Origin: Rhodospirillaceae bacterium
GTDB lineage: Bacteria; Pseudomonadota; Alphaproteobacteria; UBA8366
Length of the DNA stretch: 64,000 nucleotides
Assembly (NCBI GenBank): GCA_002722095.1
Contig: PBKG01000024.1
Span: forward strand, 124,001 to 188,000
Direction of reading: 5' to 3'
In this document: one piece after another, positions 7,246-15,912 of the stretch
How the letters are laid out: each line of letters starts with the position of its first letter
Numbering within the stretch: the first letter of the stretch is position 1
Notes under the pieces: model-generated
Database searches by the model: none
What the model was told of the DNA's origin: nothing
The model's input: only the letters and a program-made list of their open reading frames with translations
Made by a program: the position numbers and the translations under genes

Positions 7246-9570
7246 ATGGTCCAGTTCGGTATCGGACAGCCTGTCCCCCGTCTCGAAGATCCACGCCTCC
7301 TGACCGGCGGTGGACGCTATACGGACGATCTCAAGCTCGAGAATGAGACCCATGCGGTGGTTCTACGCTCGCCCTTCGCCCATGCACGGGTCGCTTCCAT
7401 CGATACCACCGCGGCAAAAGCGATACCGGGCGTGCTCGCGGTCTATACCGTCGACGACATCAAAAATGCCGGCCTGGGCACGATCCCCTGCATGATTCCG
7501 CTGGAACAGGTTAATGGTGAGCCTCTGATTGCGCCGCCATGGTCGCTACTTGCGGACGGTATTGTCCGCCATGTGGGCGACCCGGTCGCCTTTATCGTCG
7601 CCGAAAGTGTCGATCTCGCCCGCGACGGGGTGGAGGCTATCGAAATCGAGTATGAGCCCCTGCCCGCAACCACCGACACCGCAACCGCAACCGCCCCCGA
7701 TGCAGCGCAGGTCTGGCCCGACGCGAAAAACAATACGTCCTTCGTTTGGCAGAGCGGCGACAAACAGGCGACCGACGAGGCGTTTTCCGGTGCTGCTCAC
7801 GTGGTCGACCTAGAAATCGTCAACAATCGCATCATCGTCAATGCCATGGAGCCGCGCTCGGCGATCGGCGATTGGGACGGCGAGCGCTTTACGCTCTATA
7901 CCCCGAGCCAGGGCCCGCACGGCCTGCAAAGACAACTAGTCCGCGACATATTCGATGTGGATTTCGAGGCGATGCGGGTCGTGACCGACGACGTCGGCGG
8001 CGGCTTCGGTATGAAAATATTTTTGTATCCAGAGCAACCGCTGGTCTTGTTTGCGGCGCGGGAGCTGAACCGCCCGGTACGCTGGATCGCTGAAAGGGCC
8101 GCGGACGGCTTCGTCGCCGACACCCAAGGCCGTGACAACGTCACCCAGGCCGCGCTTGCGCTCGACGAGGACGGCAATATTCTCGGCCTCCGCGCAAAAA
8201 CCTACGCCAATCTCGGCGCCTACCTTTCCAACTTTTCACCCTATATCGTCACCGATTGCGGTGTCGGCATGCTGGCGGGTGTCTACAAAACCTCATCAAT
8301 TCATGTGGAAGTCCACGGGCTGTTCACTCATACGGTGCCGGTCGATGCCTATCGCGGCGCCGGGCGGCCAGAAGCCATATACGTGATCGAACGTTTGATC
8401 GACCGCGCCGCACGGCAATTAGGCATCAGTCCTGCCGAATTACGGCGGAAAAATTTTATCCCGCCCGAGGCCATGCCGTTCGAAACGCCGATGGGCAATA
8501 CATATGACAGCGGACAATTCGCCCGCAATCTTGAGGAAGCTCAGAAGACGGCAAAGCGGTCCGAGTTCGAGCAACGCCGCACGCAGTCGGCAAACCAAGG
8601 CATGTTGCGCGGTCTCGGCATGTCCTACTACGTCGAATCCTGCGGAAAAGGTCCGGGAGAATACGCGGAGATCCGTATTGAAAATGACGGGTCCGTTTCG
8701 GTCATGCTGGGTAATCAGAGTAACGGCCAAGGGCATGAAACCGCCTACGCACAAATAGTCTCCGATAGATTGGGCGTCGAGGTGGAGGACATTCATTTTT
8801 ACCAGGGCGATACCGATACCGTGTCACGCGGCGGCGGGACTGGTGGATCACGTGCTCTCACTGAAGGCGGACATGCCTGTATCAACGCCATTGAATCGGT
8901 GATCGAAAAGGGCAAACGGATCGCGGCCTCCGTGTTGGAAGCCGCCGAAGCGGACATCGAATATGAAAACGGCCGCTTCACTATTGCCGGGACCGACCGC
9001 GCCCTTGGCCTCGCAGAAACCGCCGTGGCCGCAGAGGACGAGAAACATATCGACGCCGAAGACAAACCCGGCTTGAGCGCCAGCGATAGATTCGTCGGCG
9101 CGGCGCAAACATTTCCCAATGGCTGTCATATGGCGGAAGTAGAGATCGACCGCGAGACCGGTCGCACGCGGCTTGTTGCCTATACGGTCGTCGATGATTT
9201 CGGGACCATTCTCAATCCAAATCTCTTAGCCGGCCAAGTGCATGGCGGGATAGCTCAGGGCATTGGCCAAGCCTTGCTCGAAGATTGCCACTATGATCCG
9301 GACACCGGCCAATTGTTGAGCGGTTCACTAATGGATTATTGCCTGCCTCGCGCTGACGATTTGCCACCTATCGATCTTGCGATTAAGGAAGATGTGCCTT
9401 GCGTCACGAACGATCTCGGCGTCAAAGGTGCAGGCGAAGCCGGCGCGGTGGGCGCCCCACCAGCGGTGGTCAATGCGGTGCTCGATGCGTTGGCACCGCT
9501 CGGAATTAACGATATTGATATGCCTTTGACGCCGGAGCGAGTCTGGCGCGCCATTCGAGACACTTCATGA
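7246..9570 (+). CDS. Xanthine dehydrogenase / CO dehydrogenase-type molybdopterin-binding large subunit
   Basis: A 774-aa molybdenum hydroxylase large subunit. The N-terminal RLEDPRLLTGGGRYTDD is the standard family start. The active-site loop reads AYRGAGRPEA, the form II signature, not the AYXCSFR of true (form I) CO dehydrogenase, so the substrate is probably a purine, aldehyde or N-heterocycle. The GGGFGMK motif and a C-terminal GVKGAGEAGAVGAPPA (with the catalytic Glu) are present. The expected FAD (medium) and 2Fe-2S (small) subunit genes are not in the window. The stop overlaps the cysQ start (ATGA), so the two are translationally coupled. Confidence 0.93.
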   Translation: MVQFGIGQPVPRLEDPRLLTGGGRYTDDLKLENETHAVVLRSPFAHARVASIDTTAAKAIPGVLAVYTVDDIKNAGLGTIPCMIPLEQVNGEPLIAPPWSLLADGIVRHVGDPVAFIVAESVDLARDGVEAIEIEYEPLPATTDTATATAPDAAQVWPDAKNNTSFVWQSGDKQATDEAFSGAAHVVDLEIVNNRIIVNAMEPRSAIGDWDGERFTLYTPSQGPHGLQRQLVRDIFDVDFEAMRVVTDDVGGGFGMKIFLYPEQPLVLFAARELNRPVRWIAERAADGFVADTQGRDNVTQAALALDEDGNILGLRAKTYANLGAYLSNFSPYIVTDCGVGMLAGVYKTSSIHVEVHGLFTHTVPVDAYRGAGRPEAIYVIERLIDRAARQLGISPAELRRKNFIPPEAMPFETPMGNTYDSGQFARNLEEAQKTAKRSEFEQRRTQSANQGMLRGLGMSYYVESCGKGPGEYAEIRIENDGSVSVMLGNQSNGQGHETAYAQIVSDRLGVEVEDIHFYQGDTDTVSRGGGTGGSRALTEGGHACINAIESVIEKGKRIAASVLEAAEADIEYENGRFTIAGTDRALGLAETAVAAEDEKHIDAEDKPGLSASDRFVGAAQTFPNGCHMAEVEIDRETGRTRLVAYTVVDDFGTILNPNLLAGQVHGGIAQGIGQALLEDCHYDPDTGQLLSGSLMDYCLPRADDLPPIDLAIKEDVPCVTNDLGVKGAGEAGAVGAPPAVVNAVLDALAPLGINDIDMPLTPERVWRAIRDTS

Positions 9571-10343
9571 CCGACCTACATAGACTTTTGCCTGACCTGG
9601 TAACACTTGCCGACCGGGCCGGCGACGCAGTGATGGAAATCTATGCCACGGACTTCGAATACAAAACCAAGGACGACTTTTCGCCAGTAACCGAAGCCGA
9701 TCTCGCCGCCGAAGCGATTATTCTCGAAGAGCTTGCGCGCCTCACGCCCGATATTCCAGCGGTCGCCGAGGAACAAATGGCTGCTGGCAATGTTCCGAAA
9801 CTGGATGGCACTCATTACTGGCTGGTCGACCCCCTCGACGGAACCAAGGAGTTCCTCAATCGAAACGACGAATTCACCGTCAATATCGGCCTGATCGAAG
9901 ATGACCGGCCTGTGCTGGGCGTGGTCTATGCGCCGGCGTTGGAAACCAGCTATTGGGGAGCCGTTGAGGTCGGCGCTCATCGCCGAACCGGCAACGACGT
10001 CGCCCCCATAACCGTTCGCACACCGCCCGAGGAAGGCATCACCGTCGTCGGCAGCCGGCGTCATGGCAAAGGCGGCGAAATGGACACCTTCCTGGAACCC
10101 TACGAGGTCAATGACACCTTGGCAGCGGGCAGCTCACTCAAATTCTGCCTCGTGGCCGAGGGCAAAGCCGATATTTATCCTCGCTTCGGCCCCACCTGCG
10201 AATGGGACACGGCCGCCGGGCACGCGGTGCTCGAAGCGGCCGGCGGCAAGGTCACAAATCCCGATGGGAGCCCATTCCGGTATCGCAAAAGCGATTTCCT
10301 CAATTCAAACTTCATCGCCTGGGGCGGCCTAAACGCCGCTTAA
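9567..10343 (+). CDS. cysQ: 3'(2'),5'-bisphosphate nucleotidase CysQ (inositol-phosphatase superfamily)
   Basis: A 258-aa magnesium-dependent phosphatase that should remove the 3'-phosphate from PAP, a by-product of sulfate assimilation. The metal-binding set is visible: an acidic AEE near residue 67, the DPLDGTKEF signature and a C-terminal CEWDTAAGHAVLEAAGG motif. The DGTKEF form with a Lys favours CysQ over plain inositol monophosphatase. It is coupled to the upstream large-subunit gene through ATGA and overlaps the convergent Ada-like gene by four bases at its end. Confidence 0.9.
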   Translation: MTDLHRLLPDLVTLADRAGDAVMEIYATDFEYKTKDDFSPVTEADLAAEAIILEELARLTPDIPAVAEEQMAAGNVPKLDGTHYWLVDPLDGTKEFLNRNDEFTVNIGLIEDDRPVLGVVYAPALETSYWGAVEVGAHRRTGNDVAPITVRTPPEEGITVVGSRRHGKGGEMDTFLEPYEVNDTLAAGSSLKFCLVAEGKADIYPRFGPTCEWDTAAGHAVLEAAGGKVTNPDGSPFRYRKSDFLNSNFIAWGGLNAA

Positions 10344-11185
10344 AGCATAGGTTCGGCACTCGCCGCTTCCCACGCCAACATTGCGCGCTTGCGGGGCGAC
10401 CCCCAACGATAACCCGAGATTACGCCGGTCGCGCGGATGACCCGGTGACAGGGCACCAGCCAGGAAACCGGATTGCGCGCCACGGCACCCGCAACCGCCC
10501 GCGCGCTGCCAGCCTTGCCGATAGCGCGTGCGAGCCCGTCATAGCTGACCAGTTTCGATGGTGGAATTTTAAGCAGCGCTTCCCAAACCTTGAGCTGGAA
10601 ACTGGTACCGTGCAACATGACCGGGACGTCGCCGCCCGCTGCAAAGGCTCGGTCGGCGTAAACCGCTGTCGCCCCCCTATCCTCACCGAGCGACGCCCCC
10701 TTCCAGGGGGCGAACAAATTCTCTTCGGTAGCGCGCCGGCCTGCCCCGAGTTCGAAAGCTAATCCGCAAACTCCACGGTCCGTAGCCGCGATCAGACAAT
10801 TGCCGAATGGACTCGAGTGCCAACCATAGGAAATTTCCACCTTGTTGTTCGGACGTTTCCATTCTCCCGGTGTCATCGCCTCTATTGTGACGAAAAGATC
10901 GTGCAGACGGCCCGGGCCTGACATACCGGCATCGAAAGATGCCTCCATGACGCTATCGCTGGCGGCAAGGCAGTCCTTGGCATGTTCGAGCGTTAGATAT
11001 TGCACGAACTTCTTCGGGCTTACGCCGGCCCAACGACTAAACAGTTTCTGCAGCTTGAAACTGTCCATACCAAGCTCGCTTGCTAGTTCGTCGAGCGATG
11101 GCTGCTCGGTGTAATGATCCGTCAACCAATGAATGGCTTTTTCTACGGTCGCAAAATCTGCGTTTTGTTCGGTCTGTTCCATCAT
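10340..11185 (-). CDS. Ada-like protein: AraC-type HTH plus O6-alkylguanine-DNA alkyltransferase
   Basis: A 281-aa repair protein. The N-terminal about 100 residues are an AraC-type helix-turn-helix (SLDELASELGM, AGVSPKKFVQYL). The C-terminal half is a methyltransferase domain with the acceptor cysteine in LVPCHRVI, followed by GYRWG. It lacks the zinc-cysteine phosphotriester domain that starts E. coli Ada, so its own activation cannot work through phosphotriester repair as in Ada. Two consecutive ATG codons start it. The last four bases overlap cysQ tail to tail. Confidence 0.92.
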   Translation of the reverse strand: MMEQTEQNADFATVEKAIHWLTDHYTEQPSLDELASELGMDSFKLQKLFSRWAGVSPKKFVQYLTLEHAKDCLAASDSVMEASFDAGMSGPGRLHDLFVTIEAMTPGEWKRPNNKVEISYGWHSSPFGNCLIAATDRGVCGLAFELGAGRRATEENLFAPWKGASLGEDRGATAVYADRAFAAGGDVPVMLHGTSFQLKVWEALLKIPPSKLVSYDGLARAIGKAGSARAVAGAVARNPVSWLVPCHRVIRATGVISGYRWGSPRKRAMLAWEAASAEPML

Positions 11186-11241
11186 GAAAATACACTAGCG
11201 CCTTTGCGGGACCGGCCGACACCCGATTCTTGCAGCCCGGC

Positions 11242-12585
11242 CTAGCGTAATAATTCGCTGAAACGGGAAACGTCTTCTAGCTTAGAAAACTCGTGGATTA
11301 GGTCGAGACTAGCCTCGATTTCTGTCGTCCCAAGTGCCGCCGGAGCCAACGCGCGATATTTTGAATCGACATCGGCCCAGTCGATCCCTCGACATCCAGC
11401 CCCGTTCGGGACCAGCACGGTTTCCTCAAATCGACCGCCGTCTGCCGTCTCGATTATGACGGTCGCACCCTGGCGATAAGCGTCGACATTCTCCGTCGGT
11501 TCGGGGCCTACCTCGGTCTTTTCGATCATTTGGTGGATGGCAGGGTCCAGGATCTTCTCCGGTGTCGCGTGATCCCAGCCGAATTCTCGATCGGCGACCG
11601 CGGCGGCGAGGAAGAACGCCGTGCTGTGTGCCATATCGATCAGGTTTTCCGGATGGCGCGGCCCGGCGAACTTCTTTAGCCCGGGCCGTGAAAGGATGAT
11701 CCTGGCGATTTCATCCAGGCTAGCATCCGCCTTCTTTGCCGCGGTTGCCGCAGCTTCGGCGGTGGCATGATTGAAATGGCTACCGGGCATCAGCTTGATA
11801 GCCATATCGGTGACGATATCCCATTCGTCACCAAGTCCTTCGACGATATCCGCACCGTCGGTTCCGCCATAGGTTTCGCAAAAACCACCGGACATTTCGA
11901 AAATTCGATCTTCCGCAGTGAACCCTTTGCCCGCCGCCATTGCCGCTTCCATGCCGAGCATTGTCGCTAGACCCGCATGATATTCTCGCGCGACTGTTTC
12001 GTTGCCAGCGGCCACAAGCCCGCCGATTGATGTTGCTGCAAGCCCGATCGCATGGGTCATTCGACCCGCGTTTAGGCCGATCAAGCGGCCTGTAGCCACT
12101 GCAGCACTGAAGATTGCGTGGATGCAGGCGTGAAATCCGCGTTGACGAAATCCGGGTGTAACAGAGGCACCGATGCGACCTGCCGCTTCGTAGCCAACGA
12201 CCATCGCAGCCAATACGTCGCCGCCCCTGGCGCCCGTCGTCTCCGCAACGGCGAGTGTGGTCGCGGTCAGCGGCGTACCTGCATGGGTAATATTGCGGAG
12301 ATCGCTGTCGTCCGATGCCGCGGCATCGCTCATCAGTGCGTTGGCCCTCGCTGCGCCGATAGCAGGATATTTCTCCTCGCCGGCGAACCAAATCGGCGCA
12401 TCCGTTCGGCCGCCCCGTTCTTGGATCAACTCACGAATAGCGACCGCGGAGCTAATATACTTACCAGCCGCGGCACTTGCTATTGTCGAGGCGATCAACA
12501 TCGCCGCGTAATCAGTGGTTTGCGGGGGCAAATCTTCGGTCGATAAATCGGCAAGAAACTCGGCTAATGTACGCGCGATAGTGAT
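11242..12585 (-). CDS. MmgE/PrpD family protein with an apparent ATC start
   Basis: A 447-aa protein of the 2-methylcitrate dehydratase (MmgE/PrpD) fold; the family also contains cis-aconitate decarboxylases and iminodisuccinate epimerases. The family-typical N-terminus (TIARTLAEFLADL) is encoded upstream of the first standard start, a TTG at 12529-12531. In that frame there is no ATG, GTG, TTG or CTG before a TGA stop. AGGGAG lies eight bases before an ATC codon at 12583-12585, exactly where the family Met would be. Either ATC is used or the start was lost by mutation. The conserved helix-rich core (GGDVLAAMVVGYEAAGRIG, RGFHACIHAIF) is intact. The substrate is unknown. Confidence 0.85.
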   Translation of the reverse strand: MTIARTLAEFLADLSTEDLPPQTTDYAAMLIASTIASAAAGKYISSAVAIRELIQERGGRTDAPIWFAGEEKYPAIGAARANALMSDAAASDDSDLRNITHAGTPLTATTLAVAETTGARGGDVLAAMVVGYEAAGRIGASVTPGFRQRGFHACIHAIFSAAVATGRLIGLNAGRMTHAIGLAATSIGGLVAAGNETVAREYHAGLATMLGMEAAMAAGKGFTAEDRIFEMSGGFCETYGGTDGADIVEGLGDEWDIVTDMAIKLMPGSHFNHATAEAAATAAKKADASLDEIARIILSRPGLKKFAGPRHPENLIDMAHSTAFFLAAAVADREFGWDHATPEKILDPAIHQMIEKTEVGPEPTENVDAYRQGATVIIETADGGRFEETVLVPNGAGCRGIDWADVDSKYRALAPAALGTTEIEASLDLIHEFSKLEDVSRFSELLR

Positions 12586-12659
12586 TGGGGTTACTCCCTG
12601 TAAGACGCCTAAATCGGTTCGTCAGCAGCTTAGCCCACGGAACTCCACACGAAAATCCG

Positions 12660-13628
12660 TCAATCGGGCTCCCGCTCGTTCAATATCTCCCTGTAAAGTG
12701 CCCGGTCGACATTACCGCCTGAAAGAACCAAACCCACTTTTTTGCCTCGCCAACGCTCCCGCTCCTTCAGCAGTGCGGCAAGAGGAGCTGCCCCGGCACC
12801 TTCGGCAACATTATGGCAGTCGGTGAAGTAATGGCGCATGGCAGCCTTGATCTCCATCTCGCTTACCCGAACGACCCGCTCCGCATAATCGAGCATCACC
12901 GACAAAGCATTTTCATCGGGCACCCGACATGCCAGCCCGTCCGCCAGCGTGTCCGCGCTATTGGTGGAAACCGGTTTTCCGGCCTCGAACGAAAGCGCAT
13001 AACAGGGCGCGGTATCTGCCACCACTCCGATGATTTCTGCTTTCGAACCGAGTGCCTCGCGCGCGGCTATCGTGCCGCAAAGCCCGGAACCCATGCCGAT
13101 GGGTACAAAAACCGCGTCGATATCCGGTTGCGTACGAAACATTTCCAATCCATAGGTTGCCACCCCCTCTACCAGCACCGGGGCATATGGGCCGAGAAAA
13201 GTAAGCTTGTCATCGCGTGCCTTTGCGTCGGCAAACTCCCGCGCTTCCTGATAGTCGGCCCCATGTTCGATCAGCTCGACGCCGAGCGCATGCATGGCCG
13301 CGTTTTTTTCCGTGCTATTTCCATGGGGCACTACGATCACCGCGCGTAATCCCGCGAGGCGAGCCGCAAAACCGATCGACTGACCGTGATTGCCGCGGGT
13401 CGCGGTGATAATTCCGTTCGAGCCGCTGTTCTCGGTCAGGTCGGCCATATAGGTGATACCGCCCCGAACCTTGAACGCGCCAATCGGGGTGTGGTTCTCG
13501 TGTTTGACCCAGACGTCACAGCCCGCACGCGAACATATCAGTGGCCAATTGTGCAGCGGTGTCGGCACCATATGCCGGTAAACTTTTTCAGCCGCGGCTT
13601 CGAGTGTACCAAGCGTCGGAAGCGACAT
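12660..13628 (-). CDS. Threonine/serine dehydratase-like PLP enzyme
   Basis: A 322-aa fold-type II PLP enzyme. The Schiff-base lysine is K53 in GAFKVRGG, the phosphate loop is MGSGLCGT, and the C-terminal SGGNVD contacts the pyridine ring. It has no C-terminal ACT regulatory domain, so it resembles catabolic threonine dehydratase or a serine/threo-hydroxyaspartate dehydratase more than the long biosynthetic IlvA. It sits six bases after thiD in the same direction, with the PrpD-family gene next. Confidence 0.88.
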   Translation of the reverse strand: MSLPTLGTLEAAAEKVYRHMVPTPLHNWPLICSRAGCDVWVKHENHTPIGAFKVRGGITYMADLTENSGSNGIITATRGNHGQSIGFAARLAGLRAVIVVPHGNSTEKNAAMHALGVELIEHGADYQEAREFADAKARDDKLTFLGPYAPVLVEGVATYGLEMFRTQPDIDAVFVPIGMGSGLCGTIAAREALGSKAEIIGVVADTAPCYALSFEAGKPVSTNSADTLADGLACRVPDENALSVMLDYAERVVRVSEMEIKAAMRHYFTDCHNVAEGAGAAPLAALLKERERWRGKKVGLVLSGGNVDRALYREILNEREPD

Positions 13629-13634
13629 TGCAAA

Positions 13635-14453
13635 CTAGGATTTTTTTGGAAAAGGCGCGACCGTATGCCCATGCTGCAAAGGCCCGTGACCGGTGCCCAA
13701 TCCCGGCGCCAAACGGATCGCCTCGAATACATAGTCCCGACCCCGCGCCACCGCGTCATCAAGCACCATGCCCTGGCTCAATCCGGTGGCGATCGCGGAG
13801 GCCAACGTGCAGCCGGTGCCATGGGTATGGCGGGTATCTATGCGCTCGGATCGGTAACGCTCGGCCCCGAGCGACGTCACCAGCAGGTCTACCAGTTGAT
13901 CCCCCTCGAGATGCCCCCCTTTGAGCAACACAGCTCCGGGGCCCATCGCCAATATCGCGTTGGCGGCCGCTTCCATATCATCGGGGCCGTCGATTTTCAT
14001 GCCCGACAACGCTTCGGCTTCGGGAATATTGGGAGTCACCACATCAGCCAAGGGAAGCAACCGCCGTTTAAGAGCGTCGGTCGCAGAAGGGTCAAGCAGC
14101 GGATGGCCGCCTTTGGCAAACATCACCGGATCGAGCACGTAGGTCAAATCCGCCGAAATCATGCGATAAACTCCAGCCACCGCCTCGATTACCGGCACGG
14201 AATGCAGCATTCCTGTCTTCAGCACGTCGGCACCGATATCCTCCAGCACCACTTTCATTTGGTGAGCAATAAAGGCCGGCTCCACCGGCTCAACGCCGAA
14301 TACGCCATTTGTGTTTTGCACGGTCAACGCGGTGACCGCTGTCGCCGCGTAGCCGCCGAGCGCGGTAACTGTTTTGATATCAGCTTGGATGCCGGCTCCA
14401 CCGCCCGAATCCGACCCGGCAACGATTAATACGCGTCCTTGCTTTTCGGCCAT
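13635..14453 (-). CDS. thiD: Hydroxymethylpyrimidine/phosphomethylpyrimidine kinase
   Basis: A 272-aa ribokinase-fold kinase that phosphorylates the pyrimidine part of thiamine twice. The N-terminal AGSDSGGGAGIQADIKT and the C-terminal GTGCTLASAIA anion-hole motif identify ThiD. Its ATG shares one base with the stop of glmM (TAATG), showing translational coupling, although the two pathways are unrelated. No other thiamine gene is nearby. Confidence 0.95.
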   Translation of the reverse strand: MAEKQGRVLIVAGSDSGGGAGIQADIKTVTALGGYAATAVTALTVQNTNGVFGVEPVEPAFIAHQMKVVLEDIGADVLKTGMLHSVPVIEAVAGVYRMISADLTYVLDPVMFAKGGHPLLDPSATDALKRRLLPLADVVTPNIPEAEALSGMKIDGPDDMEAAANAILAMGPGAVLLKGGHLEGDQLVDLLVTSLGAERYRSERIDTRHTHGTGCTLASAIATGLSQGMVLDDAVARGRDYVFEAIRLAPGLGTGHGPLQHGHTVAPFPKKS

Positions 14454-15796
14454 TATTGCGCGGCCTCTTCTATAGCGGTCGAAATGTCGCCGACCACTGC
14501 AGTTACCAGTCCTTCGTCATCGCCCTCGGCCATCACCCGGATGACAGGTTCCGTACCCGACGGACGGATCAATAACCGCCCGGCCTCGCCGAGACGCTGC
14601 TCGCCCGCTTCGATTGCCGCTTGGACGGAGTCACTTTCGAGGGGTTGGCCACCATCCACCGCAACATTCTGCAATAGTTGCGGAACCGGCTCGAAAACAC
14701 GGCAGGTCTCGCTTGCCGGACGTTCTTTCTCCACCATAACCGCCAACACCTGCAGGGCCGAAATCAACGCGTCCCCGGTGGTAACGTAATCCTTCAGAAT
14801 GATGTGGCCCGATTGCTCTCCACCGAGGTTATATTCACCGCCGCGCATCTTCTCGACAACATACCGGTCGCCAACCGCCGTACGCACCAAATCGAGGCCG
14901 AGACCACCCAGGTAACGCTCGAATCCCAAATTGGACATCACTGTCGCAACCACGCCGCCGCCACTCAATCGTCCTTGCGCCTGCCAGCTTCCAGCAATCA
15001 CTGCCATAACCTGGTCGCCATCCAGAACGACCCCTTTTTCATCGGCGATGATCACGCGGTCCGCATCGCCATCGAGTGCGATACCGATGTCCGCGCCCTC
15101 GGCGACCACTCGCTCACACATATGCTCCGGAGCGGTCGCGCCGCGATCGCGGTTGATATTGGTTCCATCCGGTGAAACCCCGACCGGCACCACCTCGGCA
15201 CCGAGTTCCCAGAACACTCTCGGCGCAACCTTGTAAGCCGCCCCATGGGCGCAATCGACGACGATTTTGAGACCGTCAAGCCGCCTGCCCTTGGGAAAGG
15301 TTTGTTTGACGAATTCGATATACCGTCCCGGCGCATCTTCCAGCCGGCGCGCTCGGCCCAAATCCTCCGCCGAGGCAAGACCGTTCCCGTTGTCTTCCAT
15401 GGCGATTTCTATCGCAGCTTCGTCTTCGTCCGAGAGCTTGTAGCCATCGGGGCCAAACAGCTTGATACCATTGTCCTGGTAGGGGTTATGCGACGCGGAA
15501 ATGACGACCCCGAGATCAGCCCGGAGCGATCTTGTCAGCATTGCGACCGCCGGCGTCGGCATAGGCCCAACCAGGGTTACATCCATACCCATGGATATGA
15601 AACCCGCGGTCAACGCGGGCTCCAGCATATAGCCGGAAAGCCGGGTATCCTTGCCTATGACAGCGAGATGATCGTGATCGCCCCGCCGGAGATGACGCGC
15701 CGCGCCCATCGCCAACCGTAATACGGTCTCCGCCGTGATCGGTTCGCTATTGGCGGTGCCACGCACGCCATCGGTGCCAAAAAATTTGCGCCCCAT
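14453..15796 (-). CDS. glmM: Phosphoglucosamine mutase
   Basis: A 447-aa enzyme that converts glucosamine-6-phosphate to glucosamine-1-phosphate on the way to UDP-GlcNAc, peptidoglycan and LPS. It starts [13 protein letters not shown]. The phospho-serine is S102 in ISASHNP, the metal loop is DGDADR, and the phosphate-binding RPSGTEP lies near the C-terminus. The order ftsH-glmM is common in proteobacteria. Confidence 0.97.
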   Translation of the reverse strand: MGRKFFGTDGVRGTANSEPITAETVLRLAMGAARHLRRGDHDHLAVIGKDTRLSGYMLEPALTAGFISMGMDVTLVGPMPTPAVAMLTRSLRADLGVVISASHNPYQDNGIKLFGPDGYKLSDEDEAAIEIAMEDNGNGLASAEDLGRARRLEDAPGRYIEFVKQTFPKGRRLDGLKIVVDCAHGAAYKVAPRVFWELGAEVVPVGVSPDGTNINRDRGATAPEHMCERVVAEGADIGIALDGDADRVIIADEKGVVLDGDQVMAVIAGSWQAQGRLSGGGVVATVMSNLGFERYLGGLGLDLVRTAVGDRYVVEKMRGGEYNLGGEQSGHIILKDYVTTGDALISALQVLAVMVEKERPASETCRVFEPVPQLLQNVAVDGGQPLESDSVQAAIEAGEQRLGEAGRLLIRPSGTEPVIRVMAEGDDEGLVTAVVGDISTAIEEAAQ

Positions 15797-15912
15797 TGCC
15801 GTCCAAATTCAATCAGTTACAAGAGTTCTGTCGATGCGGATGTTTAGACAACGCGATTTGGCGGCGCAAGCCGCAGCACAACACGTTTTGTTGCAGTTTA
15901 TTAGCCGTAAGG

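Noticed and set aside
11150..11182. GTTC-N5-GTTC near the Ada-like start as a LexA site
   Set aside because: The spacing is five, not seven, and it lies within the coding start.
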